NCBI RefSeq assembly: GCF_004365965.1
Contig: NZ_SOEB01000006.1
Span: 150,069 to 214,068, forward strand
Reading direction: 5' to 3'
Origin: Rhodovulum visakhapatnamense
Lineage (GTDB): Bacteria; Pseudomonadota; Alphaproteobacteria; Rhodobacterales; Rhodobacteraceae
Length of the DNA stretch: 64,000 nucleotides
Numbering within the stretch: the stretch's first letter is position 1; each line of letters begins with the position of its first letter. Positions 49,844 to 60,116 of the stretch are shown here, in pieces. Made by a program: the position numbers and the translations under genes. The notes under the pieces are model-generated. The model had not been told where the DNA came from. It searched no databases and saw only the letters and a list, made by a program, of their open reading frames with translations.

Positions 49844-52800
49844 ATGGCGATCACCGCGACCATCCGGCACCTGACCCATTACCGCTATGACCGTCCCGTC
49901 AGCCTCGGTCCGCAGGTGATCCGCCTTCGCCCGGCGCCGCACAGCCGGACCCGGGTGATTTCCCATTCGCTGAAGGTCTCGCCGGGCGGGCATTTCGTGA
50001 ACCACCAGCAGGACCCTTACGGCAACTGGCTGTCGCGCTTCGTCTTTCCCGAGCCGGTGCGCGAACTGAAGATAGAGGTCGATCTGGTCGCCGACATGAC
50101 GGTCTACAACCCGTTCGATTTCTTCGTCGACGAGACCGCCGAGGACTGGCCCTTCGACTACCCGGCAGAGCTGACCGAGGATCTGTCGATCTACCGCCGC
50201 CCCGAACCCGCGGGCGAGGCCTTGTCGGCTTTCCTTGCGACGATCCCGCGCAATGCGACCCGCACGGTCGATTTCCTGGTCGGGCTGAATGCCCGGCTCG
50301 AACGCGAGATCGACTACCTGATCCGGATGGAGCCCGGGGTGCAGACCCCCGATGACACGCTGAGGCTGCATTCGGGGTCCTGCCGCGACACCAGCTGGCT
50401 GCTGGTGCAGGTGCTGCGCCATCTGGGCTTTGCCGCGCGCTTCGTCTCGGGCTACCTGATCCAGCTGAAACCCGATCTGGTGGCGCTCGATGGGCCTGCG
50501 GGCACCGATCACGATTTCACCGACCTGCATGCCTGGGCCGAGGTGTTCCTGCCCGGCGCGGGCTGGATCGGGCTCGACCCGACCAGCGGGCTTCTGACCG
50601 GCGAAAGCCACATCCCGCTGGCCGCCACGCCGCATTATCGCAACGCCGCGCCGATCAGCGGCATGGCCAGCCCGGCCGAGGTCGATTTCCACTTCCATAT
50701 GGAGGTGCGGCGCACGGCCGAGCATCCCCGCATCACCAGGCCCTTCCCCGAAGAGGCCTGGTCGGCGCTGGATGCGCTCGGCCACAAGGTCGATGCGCAG
50801 ATCGCGGCGCAGGACATGCGGCTGACCATGGGCGGCGAGCCGACCTTCGTCTCGATCGACGATTTCGAGGCCGACGAATGGAACACCGGCGCCGTCGGCC
50901 CGATGAAGCGCGGGCTTGCCGACCGGCTGATCCGGCGGCTGCGGGACCGCTTCGCGCCCGGGGGATTTCTGCATTATGGCCAGGGCAAGTGGTATCCCGG
51001 CGAGACCCTGCCGCGCTGGACCTTCTCGCTGTACTGGCGCCGCGACGGGCGGCCGGTCTGGAAGAACCCCGAATTGATCGCCGAAGAGAACCAGACCGGG
51101 GCCACCGCCGAGGATGCCGAGCGGTTCCTGTCGGGCTTTGCCGATGCCATCGGCGTGGGCGCGGACTATGTCCATGCCGCCTATGAGGACCCGGTCGAAT
51201 GGATCCTCAAGGAGGCCGACCTGCCGGTCAATGTCACGCCCGAGGATTCCAAGCTGAAAGACCCCGAGACGCGCGCCCGGATCGCGCGGGTCTTCAATCG
51301 CGGGCTCGACCGGCCCGCGGGTTTCATCCTTCCCGTTCAGCGCTGGCAGTCGAAGGCGGCCGGGGCGCGCTGGCGGTCGGAACACTGGAAGACCCGGCGC
51401 GGGCATCTGTTTCTCGTGCCCGGCGACAGCCCGGTGGGCTTCCGCCTGCCTTTGGGCGCGCTGCCCTTCGTGCCGCCTTCGGCCTTTCCTTATGTCTACC
51501 CGGCCGATACCTCGGTCGCGGTCGGGCCGCTGCCCGATTTCCACGCCGCCCGCGAGGATCGCCGCCGCGCGCTGATGGAAGAGTTCGAACGCATCGCCGC
51601 CGAGGACGAGGCGCGGGAGATGCCTGAAACCACGCCGGGGCGGTCGCAGCCGGTGTCCGAGCCGAAAGACGCGGGTCCCCGCCAGCGCCTGATGGAACAG
51701 GGCGTCGATCCGGCGGGCAGCACGGTGCGCACCGCCATCGCGGTCGAGCCGCGCGACGGGCGGCTTTGCCTCTTCATGCCGCCGGTCGAGCGGCTAGAGG
51801 ATTATCTCGACCTGCTGTCCGCCGCCGAAGAGACCGCCGAGGCGCTGGGCCTGCCGATCCATGTCGAGGGCTACACGCCGCCCCACGATTCCCGGCTGAA
51901 CGTGATCCGGGTCGCACCCGATCCGGGCGTGCTCGAGGTCAACGTCCATCCCGCGCAAAGCTGGGAGGACTGCAAGGACATCACCTTCGGGGTCTATGAA
52001 GAGGCGCGGCAGACCCGGCTGGGCGCCGACAAGTTCATGATCGACGGCAAGCATTGCGGCACGGGGGGCGGTAACCACGTCGTCGTGGGCGGCGCCACGC
52101 CGATGGAGTCGCCCTTCCTCAGGCGGCCCGACCTGTTGCGCTCGCTGATCCTCTACTGGCAGCGGCATCCGAGCCTGTCCTATCTCTTCTCCGGGCTCTT
52201 CATCGGCCCGACCAGTCAGGCGCCCCGGATCGACGAGGCCCGCCATGACAGTCTTTACGAGCTGGAAATCGCGCTGAGCCAGTTTCCCGATCCGGGCGAG
52301 GGCGCGGCGCCGCCGCCCTGGCTGGTGGACCGGCTGTTGCGCAACATCCTGATCGACGTGACCGGCAACACCCACCGCTCGGAGATCTGCATCGACAAGC
52401 TCTTTTCGCCCGACGGGCCGACCGGACGGCTGGGGCTGGTGGAATTCCGCGGCTTCGAGATGCCGCCCGATGCGCGGATGAGCCTTGCCCAGCAGGTGCT
52501 GATCCGGGCGATCCTGTCCCGGCTTTGGGCCGATCCCGTCAAGGGCAATCCGGTGCGCTGGGGCACGACGCTGCATGACCGGTTCATGCTGCCGCATTTC
52601 GTCTGGACCGATTTCATGGACGTTTTGCGCGACCTGCAGGACCATGGCTTTGCCTTCCGCCCCGACTGGTACGAGGCCCAGGCCGAGTTCCGCTTTCCGT
52701 TCTGCGGCGAGGTCGAGTACGAGGGCGTGCATCTGGAACTGCGTCAGGCACTGGAGCCCTGGCATGTGCTGGGAGAACGCGGCGCCATTGGCGGCACGGT

Positions 52801-53242
52801 CCGCTATACCGACAGCTCGGTCGAGCGGATGCAGGTCAAGCTGACCACGCTGAACCCGGGCCGCTATGCGGTCACCTGCAACAGCCGCACCGTGCCCCTG
52901 ACCGAGACCGGCACAAGTGGCGTGCGGGTCGGGGGCGTGCGCTTCAAGGCCTGGCAGCCGGCCGAGGCGCTCCACCCGGTGCTGCCGGTCAACGCGCCGC
53001 TGACCTTCGACATCTACGACACCTGGTCGGGCCGGGCGCTGGGCGGCTGCACCTATCACGTGGCCCATCCGGGCGGGCGCAACTACGAAACCTTCCCGGT
53101 CAATGCCAACGAGGCCGAGGCAAGGCGGCTCGCGCGGTTCGAGAAGATGGGGCATCATGCCGGCGCCTACCGGCCCCCATTCGAGGTCCCGCATCCCGAG
53201 TTTCCGATGACCCTCGATCTGCGCCGCCCACCCGGGATCTGA
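49844..53242 (+). CDS. Transglutaminase-like plus DUF2126 protein
   Basis: This 1132-residue protein has an N-terminal transglutaminase-like domain (1-290) with the triad Cys180 ([10 protein letters not shown]), His229 (DLHAWAEVF) and Asp245 (IGLDPTSG), followed by DUF2126 (about 300-1120). DUF2126 starts with [17 protein letters not shown] and includes [32 protein letters not shown] and [14 protein letters not shown]2126 has been grouped with amidoligase-like ligases. Together with the next two genes it forms a cassette proposed on bioinformatic grounds to make or attach peptide-like modifications. No substrate is known. ATG 49844 has a modest site; the next gene begins two bases after its stop. 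Confidence 0.9.
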   Translation: MAITATIRHLTHYRYDRPVSLGPQVIRLRPAPHSRTRVISHSLKVSPGGHFVNHQQDPYGNWLSRFVFPEPVRELKIEVDLVADMTVYNPFDFFVDETAEDWPFDYPAELTEDLSIYRRPEPAGEALSAFLATIPRNATRTVDFLVGLNARLEREIDYLIRMEPGVQTPDDTLRLHSGSCRDTSWLLVQVLRHLGFAARFVSGYLIQLKPDLVALDGPAGTDHDFTDLHAWAEVFLPGAGWIGLDPTSGLLTGESHIPLAATPHYRNAAPISGMASPAEVDFHFHMEVRRTAEHPRITRPFPEEAWSALDALGHKVDAQIAAQDMRLTMGGEPTFVSIDDFEADEWNTGAVGPMKRGLADRLIRRLRDRFAPGGFLHYGQGKWYPGETLPRWTFSLYWRRDGRPVWKNPELIAEENQTGATAEDAERFLSGFADAIGVGADYVHAAYEDPVEWILKEADLPVNVTPEDSKLKDPETRARIARVFNRGLDRPAGFILPVQRWQSKAAGARWRSEHWKTRRGHLFLVPGDSPVGFRLPLGALPFVPPSAFPYVYPADTSVAVGPLPDFHAAREDRRRALMEEFERIAAEDEAREMPETTPGRSQPVSEPKDAGPRQRLMEQGVDPAGSTVRTAIAVEPRDGRLCLFMPPVERLEDYLDLLSAAEETAEALGLPIHVEGYTPPHDSRLNVIRVAPDPGVLEVNVHPAQSWEDCKDITFGVYEEARQTRLGADKFMIDGKHCGTGGGNHVVVGGATPMESPFLRRPDLLRSLILYWQRHPSLSYLFSGLFIGPTSQAPRIDEARHDSLYELEIALSQFPDPGEGAAPPPWLVDRLLRNILIDVTGNTHRSEICIDKLFSPDGPTGRLGLVEFRGFEMPPDARMSLAQQVLIRAILSRLWADPVKGNPVRWGTTLHDRFMLPHFVWTDFMDVLRDLQDHGFAFRPDWYEAQAEFRFPFCGEVEYEGVHLELRQALEPWHVLGERGAIGGTVRYTDSSVERMQVKLTTLNPGRYAVTCNSRTVPLTETGTSGVRVGGVRFKAWQPAEALHPVLPVNAPLTFDIYDTWSGRALGGCTYHVAHPGGRNYETFPVNANEAEARRLARFEKMGHHAGAYRPPFEVPHPEFPMTLDLRRPPGI

Positions 53243-53243
53243 C

Positions 53244-55646
53244 ATGACTTCGCCCGACGACATCGCCGAGGATCCGGTTCTGGCGCTTCTGCAGGAGTAC
53301 AGCCCGCCGAACGGCGTGGCCGACGAGTTGTTGCGCCCCGATGGCAGACTGCGTCCGGTCTGGCGGCCGCTGATCGACCTTCTGGCGCGGCAAAGCCCCG
53401 AAGAGATGGCCGAACGCTTCGCGCGGGGCGATCAGTACCTGCATGACGCGGGCGTCTATTACCGCCAGCACACCCAGAGCGGGTCGACGCTGCGCGACTG
53501 GCCGCTGTCGCATGTGCCGGTGGTCATCGCCGAGGAGGAATGGCGCGAGCTGGCCGAGGGCATCGTGCAGCGCGCCGAGCTTCTGGAAAAGGTGATGGCC
53601 GATCTCTACGGGATGGGCGATCTGGTGGCGAACGGGCTCTTGCCGGCCGAACTGATCGCGCGAAACCCCGAATGGCTGCGTCCGATGGTGGGCATCCGGC
53701 CGCGCTCGGGCCATTTCCTGCATTTCCTGGCCTTCGAGGTCGGGCGGTCGCCGGACGGGTCCTGGCTGGTTCTGGGCGACCGCACCCAGGCGCCTTCGGG
53801 TTCGGGCTTCGCGCTGGAAAACCGGATGGCAACCAGCCGGGTGTTCCAGGATCTCTTCCCGACGTCCAATGTTGAACGGCTGGCCGGGTTCTTCCGCGCC
53901 CATCGCGGCGCGATGACCGCGCTGAATGCGGGCGGGGATGGCAAGGTCGCGATCCTGACGCCCGGGCATCATTCCGACACCTATTTCGAACATGCCTATA
54001 TCGCGCGCTATCTGGGTTTGCTGTTGCTGGAATGCGAGGATCTGAAGGTCGAGCGCGGGCGGCTGATGGTGCGCACGATCCATGGCCCGCAGCCGGTCAG
54101 CGTGCTGTGGCGCAGGCTCGATTCGCGCTTTGCCGACCCGCTGGAACTCGACGAGAACTCGGCGCTGGGCACGCCGGGCATGGTGGCGGCGCTGCGCGCG
54201 CAGGATGTCACCATGCTGAACTGTCTGGGCTCGGGCGTGCTGGAGGCCCGGGCGCTCATGGCCTTCCTGCCGAGGATCTGCGAAAAACTGATGGGCGAGC
54301 CGCTGAAGCTGCCCAACATCGCCACCTGGTGGTGCGGGCAGGATCTGGAAAGGGGCTATGTCTACGAGAATCTGCACCGGATGATGATCGGCCGGGCGTT
54401 GTCGTCGGACCTGCCCTTCGAGGTCGATGCCCTGACCGCGCTTGGCGGCGATTTCCGCGGCACCGCGCGGCGCCCGATCGGCGAATGGCTGGACCGCGAC
54501 GGCCCCAATCTGGTGGGGCAGGAGGCAGTGACGCTGTCGACCACGCCCGCGATGATCGATGGCCAGCTGCTGCCGCGCCCGGCGCTGATCCGGGTCTTCG
54601 CCACCCGCACGTCCCGGGGCTGGACGGTGATGCCCGGCGGTTATGCAAGGATCGGGCGGTCGGGCGATCCGACCGCGCTGTCGATGAAGAACGGCGGTTC
54701 GGTCGCCGATGTCTGGGTGGTCGGAGATCGACCGGTCGAGCCTGAAACGCTGACCGGCGAGCCCGAGGGGCCGTTCATCCGGCGCGGGCCGGGACTGCTG
54801 CCAAGCCGTGCCGCCGACAATCTTTTCTGGCTCGGGCGCTATGTCGAACGGGCCGAGGCGCGGGTGCGCGAGCTGCGCGCCTATCACCTGCGGCTGTCGG
54901 AAAGCGGCGACCCGTCTCTGCCGCTGGTGGCACGTCTGGGCGCTTTCATCGAGGGATTCGGCGTCGATATCGACGAACCGGTTCCCGCCGTGGTGCTGGA
55001 GCTTTTCGATGCGGCCCAGGGTTGCGCCGGCAAGGTCCGCGACCGGTTTTCGACCGATGGCTGGCAAGCGCTGACCGATCTGGCCTTCACCGCGCGGGGG
55101 CATTTCAGCCGGGTGCATCCGGGCGATCAGGCGGTCAAGGCGATGGGCGAGCTGTTGCGCAAGCTGGCCGGGTTCTCGGGGCTCGTGCACGAGAACATGT
55201 ACCGCTCGTCCGGCTGGCGGTTCCTGACCATGGGACGCGCGCTGGAACGGGCCGACCAGACCATTTCGCTTTTGGCGGCCTTCGCCGATCCCGCCCAGCC
55301 CGGTGGCGGATTCGACGTGGCGATCGAGGTCGGCGACAGCGTGATGACCCATCGCCGCCGGTATTCCGTGCATACCAGCCGCAGCAGCGTGATCGACCTT
55401 CTGGCGCTCGACGCGGGCAACCCGCGGTCGGTCTTCTTCCAGATCGACATGCTGCGCGACCAGGACCGGCTGCTGACGCAGAATGCCGCCGCCGATCCGA
55501 TGTCCGACCTGGCGCGCGCGATCCTGCTTCTGCATACCGAACTGTCGGTGGCGGTGCCCGAAGATATTACAACCGAACGGCTCTTCGGGCTTCAGGGCGA
55601 AATCCGCGAAATCTCGACGCTGCTGACCCAGCGCTATCTGAGCTGA
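53244..55646 (+). CDS. Circularly permuted ATP-grasp plus alpha-E domain protein
   Basis: An 800-residue protein. Residues about 40-480 match the circularly permuted ATP-grasp (DUF404/407) domain: RGDQYLHDAGVYYR, FLAFEVGRSPDGSWLVLGDRT, VAILTPGHHSDTYFEHAYIAR (quoted in part) and NLVGQEAVTLSTTPAMIDG. Residues about 510-800 are the helical alpha-E (DUF403) domain: ADNLFWLGRYVERAEARVREL and NMYRSSGWRFLTMGRALERADQT. ATP-grasp enzymes ligate carboxylates to amines using ATP. It sits between the two transglutaminase-like genes; the cassette recurs in many alphaproteobacteria. Product unknown. Confidence 0.92.
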   Translation: MTSPDDIAEDPVLALLQEYSPPNGVADELLRPDGRLRPVWRPLIDLLARQSPEEMAERFARGDQYLHDAGVYYRQHTQSGSTLRDWPLSHVPVVIAEEEWRELAEGIVQRAELLEKVMADLYGMGDLVANGLLPAELIARNPEWLRPMVGIRPRSGHFLHFLAFEVGRSPDGSWLVLGDRTQAPSGSGFALENRMATSRVFQDLFPTSNVERLAGFFRAHRGAMTALNAGGDGKVAILTPGHHSDTYFEHAYIARYLGLLLLECEDLKVERGRLMVRTIHGPQPVSVLWRRLDSRFADPLELDENSALGTPGMVAALRAQDVTMLNCLGSGVLEARALMAFLPRICEKLMGEPLKLPNIATWWCGQDLERGYVYENLHRMMIGRALSSDLPFEVDALTALGGDFRGTARRPIGEWLDRDGPNLVGQEAVTLSTTPAMIDGQLLPRPALIRVFATRTSRGWTVMPGGYARIGRSGDPTALSMKNGGSVADVWVVGDRPVEPETLTGEPEGPFIRRGPGLLPSRAADNLFWLGRYVERAEARVRELRAYHLRLSESGDPSLPLVARLGAFIEGFGVDIDEPVPAVVLELFDAAQGCAGKVRDRFSTDGWQALTDLAFTARGHFSRVHPGDQAVKAMGELLRKLAGFSGLVHENMYRSSGWRFLTMGRALERADQTISLLAAFADPAQPGGGFDVAIEVGDSVMTHRRRYSVHTSRSSVIDLLALDAGNPRSVFFQIDMLRDQDRLLTQNAAADPMSDLARAILLLHTELSVAVPEDITTERLFGLQGEIREISTLLTQRYLS

Positions 55647-55665
55647 GCTCCGGGAGGGCCCCCGC

Positions 55666-56544
55666 GTGCCGATCGAATACGACATCCGCCTCGAAATCGG
55701 CTATCTCTACGACAGCCCGGCCGCCTCGACGCGGACGCTCTTGCGCATGCTGCCGCTGACCAATGGCGAGCAGACGCTGATCACGGGGCTGGTGTCGGCC
55801 GACCCGGTTCCGGATTTCCGCCGCGACGGGGTGGATTTCTTCGGCAATGCCACGACCGAGATCGCCCATGACGCGGGCAAGACCGAGTTCCTGTTCCGCT
55901 TTGAGGGCCGGGTTCGGCGCATTCCACGCGGCACGACGCTGGATCTTTCTTGCGGGCTGGCGGCGCTTGGGGCCGAGATACAGGGGATCCAGAGCATCAC
56001 CCCGATGTCGCCTCATCACTTTCTGGGCGACTCCGAACGCATCCGGCATGAACCCGAAATCGCCGCCTTCGCCGAAGAGGTGACCGCGCCCGGCATGTCG
56101 GTCATGGCGGCCCTGCAGGCGGTATCCCACGCGATTCACGACCGGTTCGACTTCGATCCGGGGGCGACCGAGGTCTCGACCACGCCGATCGAGGCGTTCC
56201 AGAACCGGCGTGGCGTCTGTCAGGACATCAGTCAGGTTACCATCGCGGCGCTGCGTTCTGTCGGCATTCCCGCGGGCTATGTCAGCGGGTTTCTCCGGAC
56301 CGTGGCGCCACCCGGCCAGCCGCGTCTGGAAGGGGCCGATGCGATGCATGCCTGGGTGCGTGCCTGGTGCGGGATGGAAACCGGCTGGGTCGAGATCGAC
56401 CCGACCAACGACATGCTGGTCGGCGCCGATCACATCGCAATCGCGATCGGGCGCGATTATGCCGATGTGGCGCCGGTCAAGGGCTCTTCGCGCACCTCGG
56501 GGTCGCACCGCACCGAACACCGGGTGGATGTGATCCCGCTCTGA
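55666..56544 (+). CDS. Transglutaminase-like protease/transferase
   Basis: A 292-residue protein starting with GTG 55666 (GGGAGG upstream). The transglutaminase-like triad is Cys185 (NRRGVCQDISQ), His228 (DAMHAWVRAW) and Asp245 (VEIDPTNDM). The N-terminal 90 residues form the beta domain usual for this group (DUF2126/ATP-grasp partners). It is the third gene of the cassette, 19 bases after the ATP-grasp gene, and may act as peptidase or amide-transferase for the unknown product. Confidence 0.92.
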   Translation: MPIEYDIRLEIGYLYDSPAASTRTLLRMLPLTNGEQTLITGLVSADPVPDFRRDGVDFFGNATTEIAHDAGKTEFLFRFEGRVRRIPRGTTLDLSCGLAALGAEIQGIQSITPMSPHHFLGDSERIRHEPEIAAFAEEVTAPGMSVMAALQAVSHAIHDRFDFDPGATEVSTTPIEAFQNRRGVCQDISQVTIAALRSVGIPAGYVSGFLRTVAPPGQPRLEGADAMHAWVRAWCGMETGWVEIDPTNDMLVGADHIAIAIGRDYADVAPVKGSSRTSGSHRTEHRVDVIPL

Positions 56545-56837
56545 TCCGGGCCCAGACGGGGCCGACTCTGGGTTCGTCGCGACCCGTCGCCCGAAGCCTT
56601 GCCCAAACCCGCCGCCGTTACGGCCAATTTTCGACGATTCGACTCGCCATACGCGGGCGTCGACGCGCTCCGGAAGAAATCCGGCCAGAGCCGCCTGTCT
56701 GTAGGCCCGAGCCGACGGCAGGGCGTTCGCGACGACAGGCCAGACAATCCTGACGTCTGCCATTCACCACTTCTTAGGCTCCGCAGGGTTATTCAATCTT
56801 GAGCAGAGCGTACGTTGCAGGAACTCGAGGGATCGGA

Positions 56838-57131
56838 ATGGAACCCGAATGCCAGTATGACCTCGACATCACCGACCCGGCCTGGTCCGAAGATGCCGGT
56901 GGTGTCGTGAAATCCGTCCTTGAGGCGGCCCCGAAGGAAATCCGGGTTCAGGCGGCCGAGGCCCCGGCCCAGAGCGCGCTTTCGGCCCAGCTTCTTCTTT
57001 TTCTCAGACGACATGTCGAATCGGTCGGCGGGACCTTCTCGGTCGCCGACGCCTCGCCGGCCTTCTCCGAAGGACTGAGCCTTCTCGGCCTGCATGACTT
57101 GATCCTTGGCACAGCGGAGGTCCAGCAATGA
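56838..57131 (+). CDS. CheS-like STAS domain protein
   Basis: A 97-residue protein with a STAS-like fold: a middle segment QSALSAQLLLFLRRHVESVGGTFSVADASPAFSEGLSLLGL (in pieces, SALSAQLLLFLRRHVE and FSVADAS). In Sinorhizobium meliloti a protein of the same size and position, CheS, binds CheA and speeds removal of phosphate from CheY1. ATG 56838 with GAGGG upstream is preferred; TTG 56799 is an alternative. Its stop overlaps the cheY start. Assignment to CheS rests on size, STAS features and position. Confidence 0.75.
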   Translation: MEPECQYDLDITDPAWSEDAGGVVKSVLEAAPKEIRVQAAEAPAQSALSAQLLLFLRRHVESVGGTFSVADASPAFSEGLSLLGLHDLILGTAEVQQ

Positions 57132-57496
57132 TCAATATCCTTGCCATCGACGACTCGCTCACGATCCGCGAGATGGTACGGGAGACGCTGAGTTCGGCGG
57201 GCTTCGCTGTCACCACGGCGAATGACGGGCAGGCCGGTGTCGACGAGTTCGTGAAGGACCGCTACGACGCGGTGATCACCGATATAAACATGCCCAAGAT
57301 GGACGGGTTCGGCGTGATCGAGCACATCCGCGGCGGCGGCACCAATGCCCGTGTGCCGATTCTGGTGCTGACAACCGAAAGCGGCAGCGCGATGAAGGAA
57401 CGAGCCCGCGCCGCCGGTGCGACCGGCTGGATCGTCAAGCCGTTCCAGGACGAGGGCTTGATCAGCGTGATCCGCCGCGTCACGGGGGCGCGCTGA
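57128..57496 (+). CDS. cheY: Chemotaxis response regulator CheY (first copy)
   Basis: A 122-residue single receiver domain with acidic pair D8-D9, phospho-acceptor Asp in VITDINMPKMDG, Thr in LVLTTESG and Lys in WIVKPF. It would carry the CheA signal to the flagellar motor, or act as a phosphate sink as in rhizobia, where the CheS-cheY1 pair does so. It overlaps the STAS gene by 4 nt and precedes cheA by 3 nt. Confidence 0.93.
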   Translation: MINILAIDDSLTIREMVRETLSSAGFAVTTANDGQAGVDEFVKDRYDAVITDINMPKMDGFGVIEHIRGGGTNARVPILVLTTESGSAMKERARAAGATGWIVKPFQDEGLISVIRRVTGAR

Positions 57497-57499
57497 GCC

Positions 57500-59674
57500 A
57501 TGTCGCGCGACGATCTCAAAGCCACATTCTTCGCCGAGTGCGAAGACCTGCTGGACCAGCTCTCGGAAGGGACCGGCGAACTGGAAGCAGGCACGGCTAC
57601 CGAAGAGACGGTTCACGCCATCTTCCGGGCGGTCCATTCGATCAAGGGGGCGGCGGGTGCCTTCGCGCTCGACACGCTGGTCAAGTTTGCGCACCGGTTC
57701 GAGACCGTTCTCGACCGTCTGCGCTCCGGCTCTCTGGTGCTCGACCCCGATGCCCTGCAGACGATCCTGCGCTCGGGCGACATGCTGGCCGAACTGGTCG
57801 AACTGGCCCAGGCCGAAAGCGACGAGGAACCGTCGCAAATGGCCGAACTGATCGAGCTGCTGGTCGGTCTCTCCGGGTCCGAAGAAGACGGACCGGGGGC
57901 GCCCGAGCCTGACGAAGCCTTCGAATTCACGGCCGTCTCCTTCATGCCGTTGTCGTTTGACGAGCCGGGCGAGGACGCGGAAGATGTCTACAAGATCCGC
58001 GTGCCCGCGATCGCGGATCTGTTCAGGAACGGCCACGATCCCTTCCTGCTGTTCGCCGAACTGGTCGGTCTCGGACAGCTTGATGTCTCTTGCGACGCGT
58101 CTGCGTTGCCTGTGTCGGACGAGTTCGACCCGAACCGCTGCTACCTTTCCTGGGAACTTACGCTTACCGGCTCGATGACAGAGGTCAGCATCCGCGACGC
58201 CTTCGTCTTCCTTGATGACATCTGCGAGATCGAACAGGTCTCCGGCGGATCGGCCGGTCCGGCTCTCGACCTTCCCGGGATCGAACCCGAGGACAGTCCG
58301 ATGACCACTGCCGAGCCCTCAAAGCCTTCCATGCCGCAGGTCGCAGCTGAAGAAGCTGCGGCAGAACCGGCCGCTGTGGCGTCTTCGACGTCCGAGCCGG
58401 CTGCGGCCGAGAAATCCAAGGCGGCAAAGCCCGCCGCCTCGATCCCCCAGACCACGCTTCGCGTCGATCCGGAACGGGTCGACCGGCTGATTAACACGGT
58501 GGGCGAGCTCATCATCAACCAGGCGGTCATCACGCAGAAGCTCGTGGCCTCCGGCATGGCGTCGAATTCCGACATCATGAGCGATCTCGACGACTACCAA
58601 TACCTGGCTCGCGAGCTGCAGGAAGGTGTGATGGCGATCCGAGCGCAGCCCGTCAAACCGCTCTTCCAGCGGATGCAGCGAATTGTGCGCGAGGCGGCCT
58701 ACAGTCTCGGAAAGGACGTCGCCCTGGTCACCGAGGGTGAGGCCACCGAAATCGACAAGACTCTTGTCGAACGGCTCGCCGAACCGTTGACTCACATGAT
58801 CCGGAACGCGGTTGACCACGGCATCGAGGGCCCCGAGAAGCGTGCGGCCGCCGGAAAGTCGGCGCAAGGCACGATCAAGCTTTCGGCCGCCCATTGCTCG
58901 GGCGACGTGCTGATCGAGATCTCCGACGACGGGGCCGGTCTCAACCGGAAACGCATCCTCGAGAAAGCGGTCAGCCAGGGCATGGTCGCGGCCGACGCGA
59001 AGATGGCCGATTCTGAAATCGACAACCTGCTTTTCATGGCGGGGTTCTCGACGGCCGAGAAGGTGACCAACCTGTCCGGTCGCGGTGTCGGTATGGATGT
59101 GGTTAAGACCGCGATTACCTCCCTCGGCGGCCGGATTTCGATCAGCAGCCGCCAGGGGATGGGCACCAAGTTCTCGATCGCCCTTCCCCTGACGCTGGCG
59201 GTGATGGACGGCATGGTGATCCATGCTGCCGGCGAAACCCTGGTTGCCCCACTTTCCAGCGTAGTGGAAACGATCCGCCCCAAGCCCAAGGATATCCTTC
59301 CTTTCGGTCGAGACGGTCGGCTTCTGTCAATCCGAGGCACGTATGTGCCGATCGTCAATCTGGCCAGGCTTCTCGGCTTCCCGACAGAAGCGGAGATCAC
59401 CTCGGACAACATCTTGATCCTGATCCGGTCCGAGCAATCCGGGCTTGTGGCCCTAGCGGTCGACGACATTTCGGACCAGCGACAAGTTGTCATCAAAAGT
59501 CTCGAAGGCAACTATGGCGCGATCGAAGGGATCTCTGCCGCAACCATTCTGGGCGATGGCCGGATCGCTCTGATTATCGACACTGACGCCATCCTGTCCC
59601 TCGCCGGCCACTACGGCAGGGAAATGGCCTCCAGAGAGGAGATGGACTATGCCCAGACCGCAACAATGGGGTGA
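57500..59674 (+). CDS. cheA: Chemotaxis histidine kinase CheA
   Basis: The 724-residue kinase has an HPt domain with phospho-His46 (AVHSIKGAAGAF), a variable acidic P2 region (about 120-310, with Ala/Glu-rich linker), a dimerisation domain, an HATPase with the N box HMIRNAVDHGIE, G1 SDDGAGLNRK, and G2 GRGVGMDVV, and a C-terminal CheW-like domain. It phosphorylates CheY and, where competent, CheB. The protein is somewhat long for CheA. It overlaps cheW by 26 nt. No chemoreceptor gene lies in the window. Confidence 0.95.
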   Translation: MSRDDLKATFFAECEDLLDQLSEGTGELEAGTATEETVHAIFRAVHSIKGAAGAFALDTLVKFAHRFETVLDRLRSGSLVLDPDALQTILRSGDMLAELVELAQAESDEEPSQMAELIELLVGLSGSEEDGPGAPEPDEAFEFTAVSFMPLSFDEPGEDAEDVYKIRVPAIADLFRNGHDPFLLFAELVGLGQLDVSCDASALPVSDEFDPNRCYLSWELTLTGSMTEVSIRDAFVFLDDICEIEQVSGGSAGPALDLPGIEPEDSPMTTAEPSKPSMPQVAAEEAAAEPAAVASSTSEPAAAEKSKAAKPAASIPQTTLRVDPERVDRLINTVGELIINQAVITQKLVASGMASNSDIMSDLDDYQYLARELQEGVMAIRAQPVKPLFQRMQRIVREAAYSLGKDVALVTEGEATEIDKTLVERLAEPLTHMIRNAVDHGIEGPEKRAAAGKSAQGTIKLSAAHCSGDVLIEISDDGAGLNRKRILEKAVSQGMVAADAKMADSEIDNLLFMAGFSTAEKVTNLSGRGVGMDVVKTAITSLGGRISISSRQGMGTKFSIALPLTLAVMDGMVIHAAGETLVAPLSSVVETIRPKPKDILPFGRDGRLLSIRGTYVPIVNLARLLGFPTEAEITSDNILILIRSEQSGLVALAVDDISDQRQVVIKSLEGNYGAIEGISAATILGDGRIALIIDTDAILSLAGHYGREMASREEMDYAQTATMG

Positions 59675-60116
59675 TGATGACGTCCTGGAATTCGTCACTC
59701 TCAAGGCCGCAGGGCAGAGCTTCTGCATCGAGATCACCCAGATCCGGGAAATCCGTAGATGGACACCGGTCACAGCTCTCCCGCATGCGGAAGAGGCTGT
59801 GCTGGGCGTGATGAACCTGCGCGGTGCGGTGATTCCGATCATCGATCTTGCAGCGCGTCTGGGGCTTGGCGAATGCGAGGCCTCTCCTCGGCATGTGATC
59901 ATCGTCGTTGCGATCGGCTCCAAGACGATCGGGTTGTTGGTGGACTCGGTGTCCGAGATCCTCACGGTCGAAGGAAGTCAGATCTGCGAAGCGCCGACCA
60001 TGGGAGGCGGAGACGTTCCCAACAGCATCCTTGGCCTCATTTCGATCGAGGAAGGGATGTCGCGCATTCTGGCACCCGAGATTCTGGTGCCCCGCGGCCT
60101 GACGGATGCGGCATGA
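59649..60116 (+). CDS. cheW: Chemotaxis adaptor CheW
   Basis: A 155-residue CheW-like domain protein that couples receptors to CheA. Typical parts are FCIEITQIREIRRWTPVTALP, VLGVMNLRGAVIPIIDLAARLGL and TIGLLVDSVSEILTV. It overlaps cheA upstream and the cheR start (ATG 60113) downstream by 4 nt, so the two are coupled. Confidence 0.95.
   Translation: MPRPQQWGDDDVLEFVTLKAAGQSFCIEITQIREIRRWTPVTALPHAEEAVLGVMNLRGAVIPIIDLAARLGLGECEASPRHVIIVVAIGSKTIGLLVDSVSEILTVEGSQICEAPTMGGGDVPNSILGLISIEEGMSRILAPEILVPRGLTDAA

Noticed and set aside
53100..55685. An 861-codon open frame on the minus strand opposite the ATP-grasp/alpha-E gene
   Set aside because: It is Arg/Gln/Asp-rich, matches no family, and lies fully opposite a well-supported gene. 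Long antisense frames are expected at this GC content.
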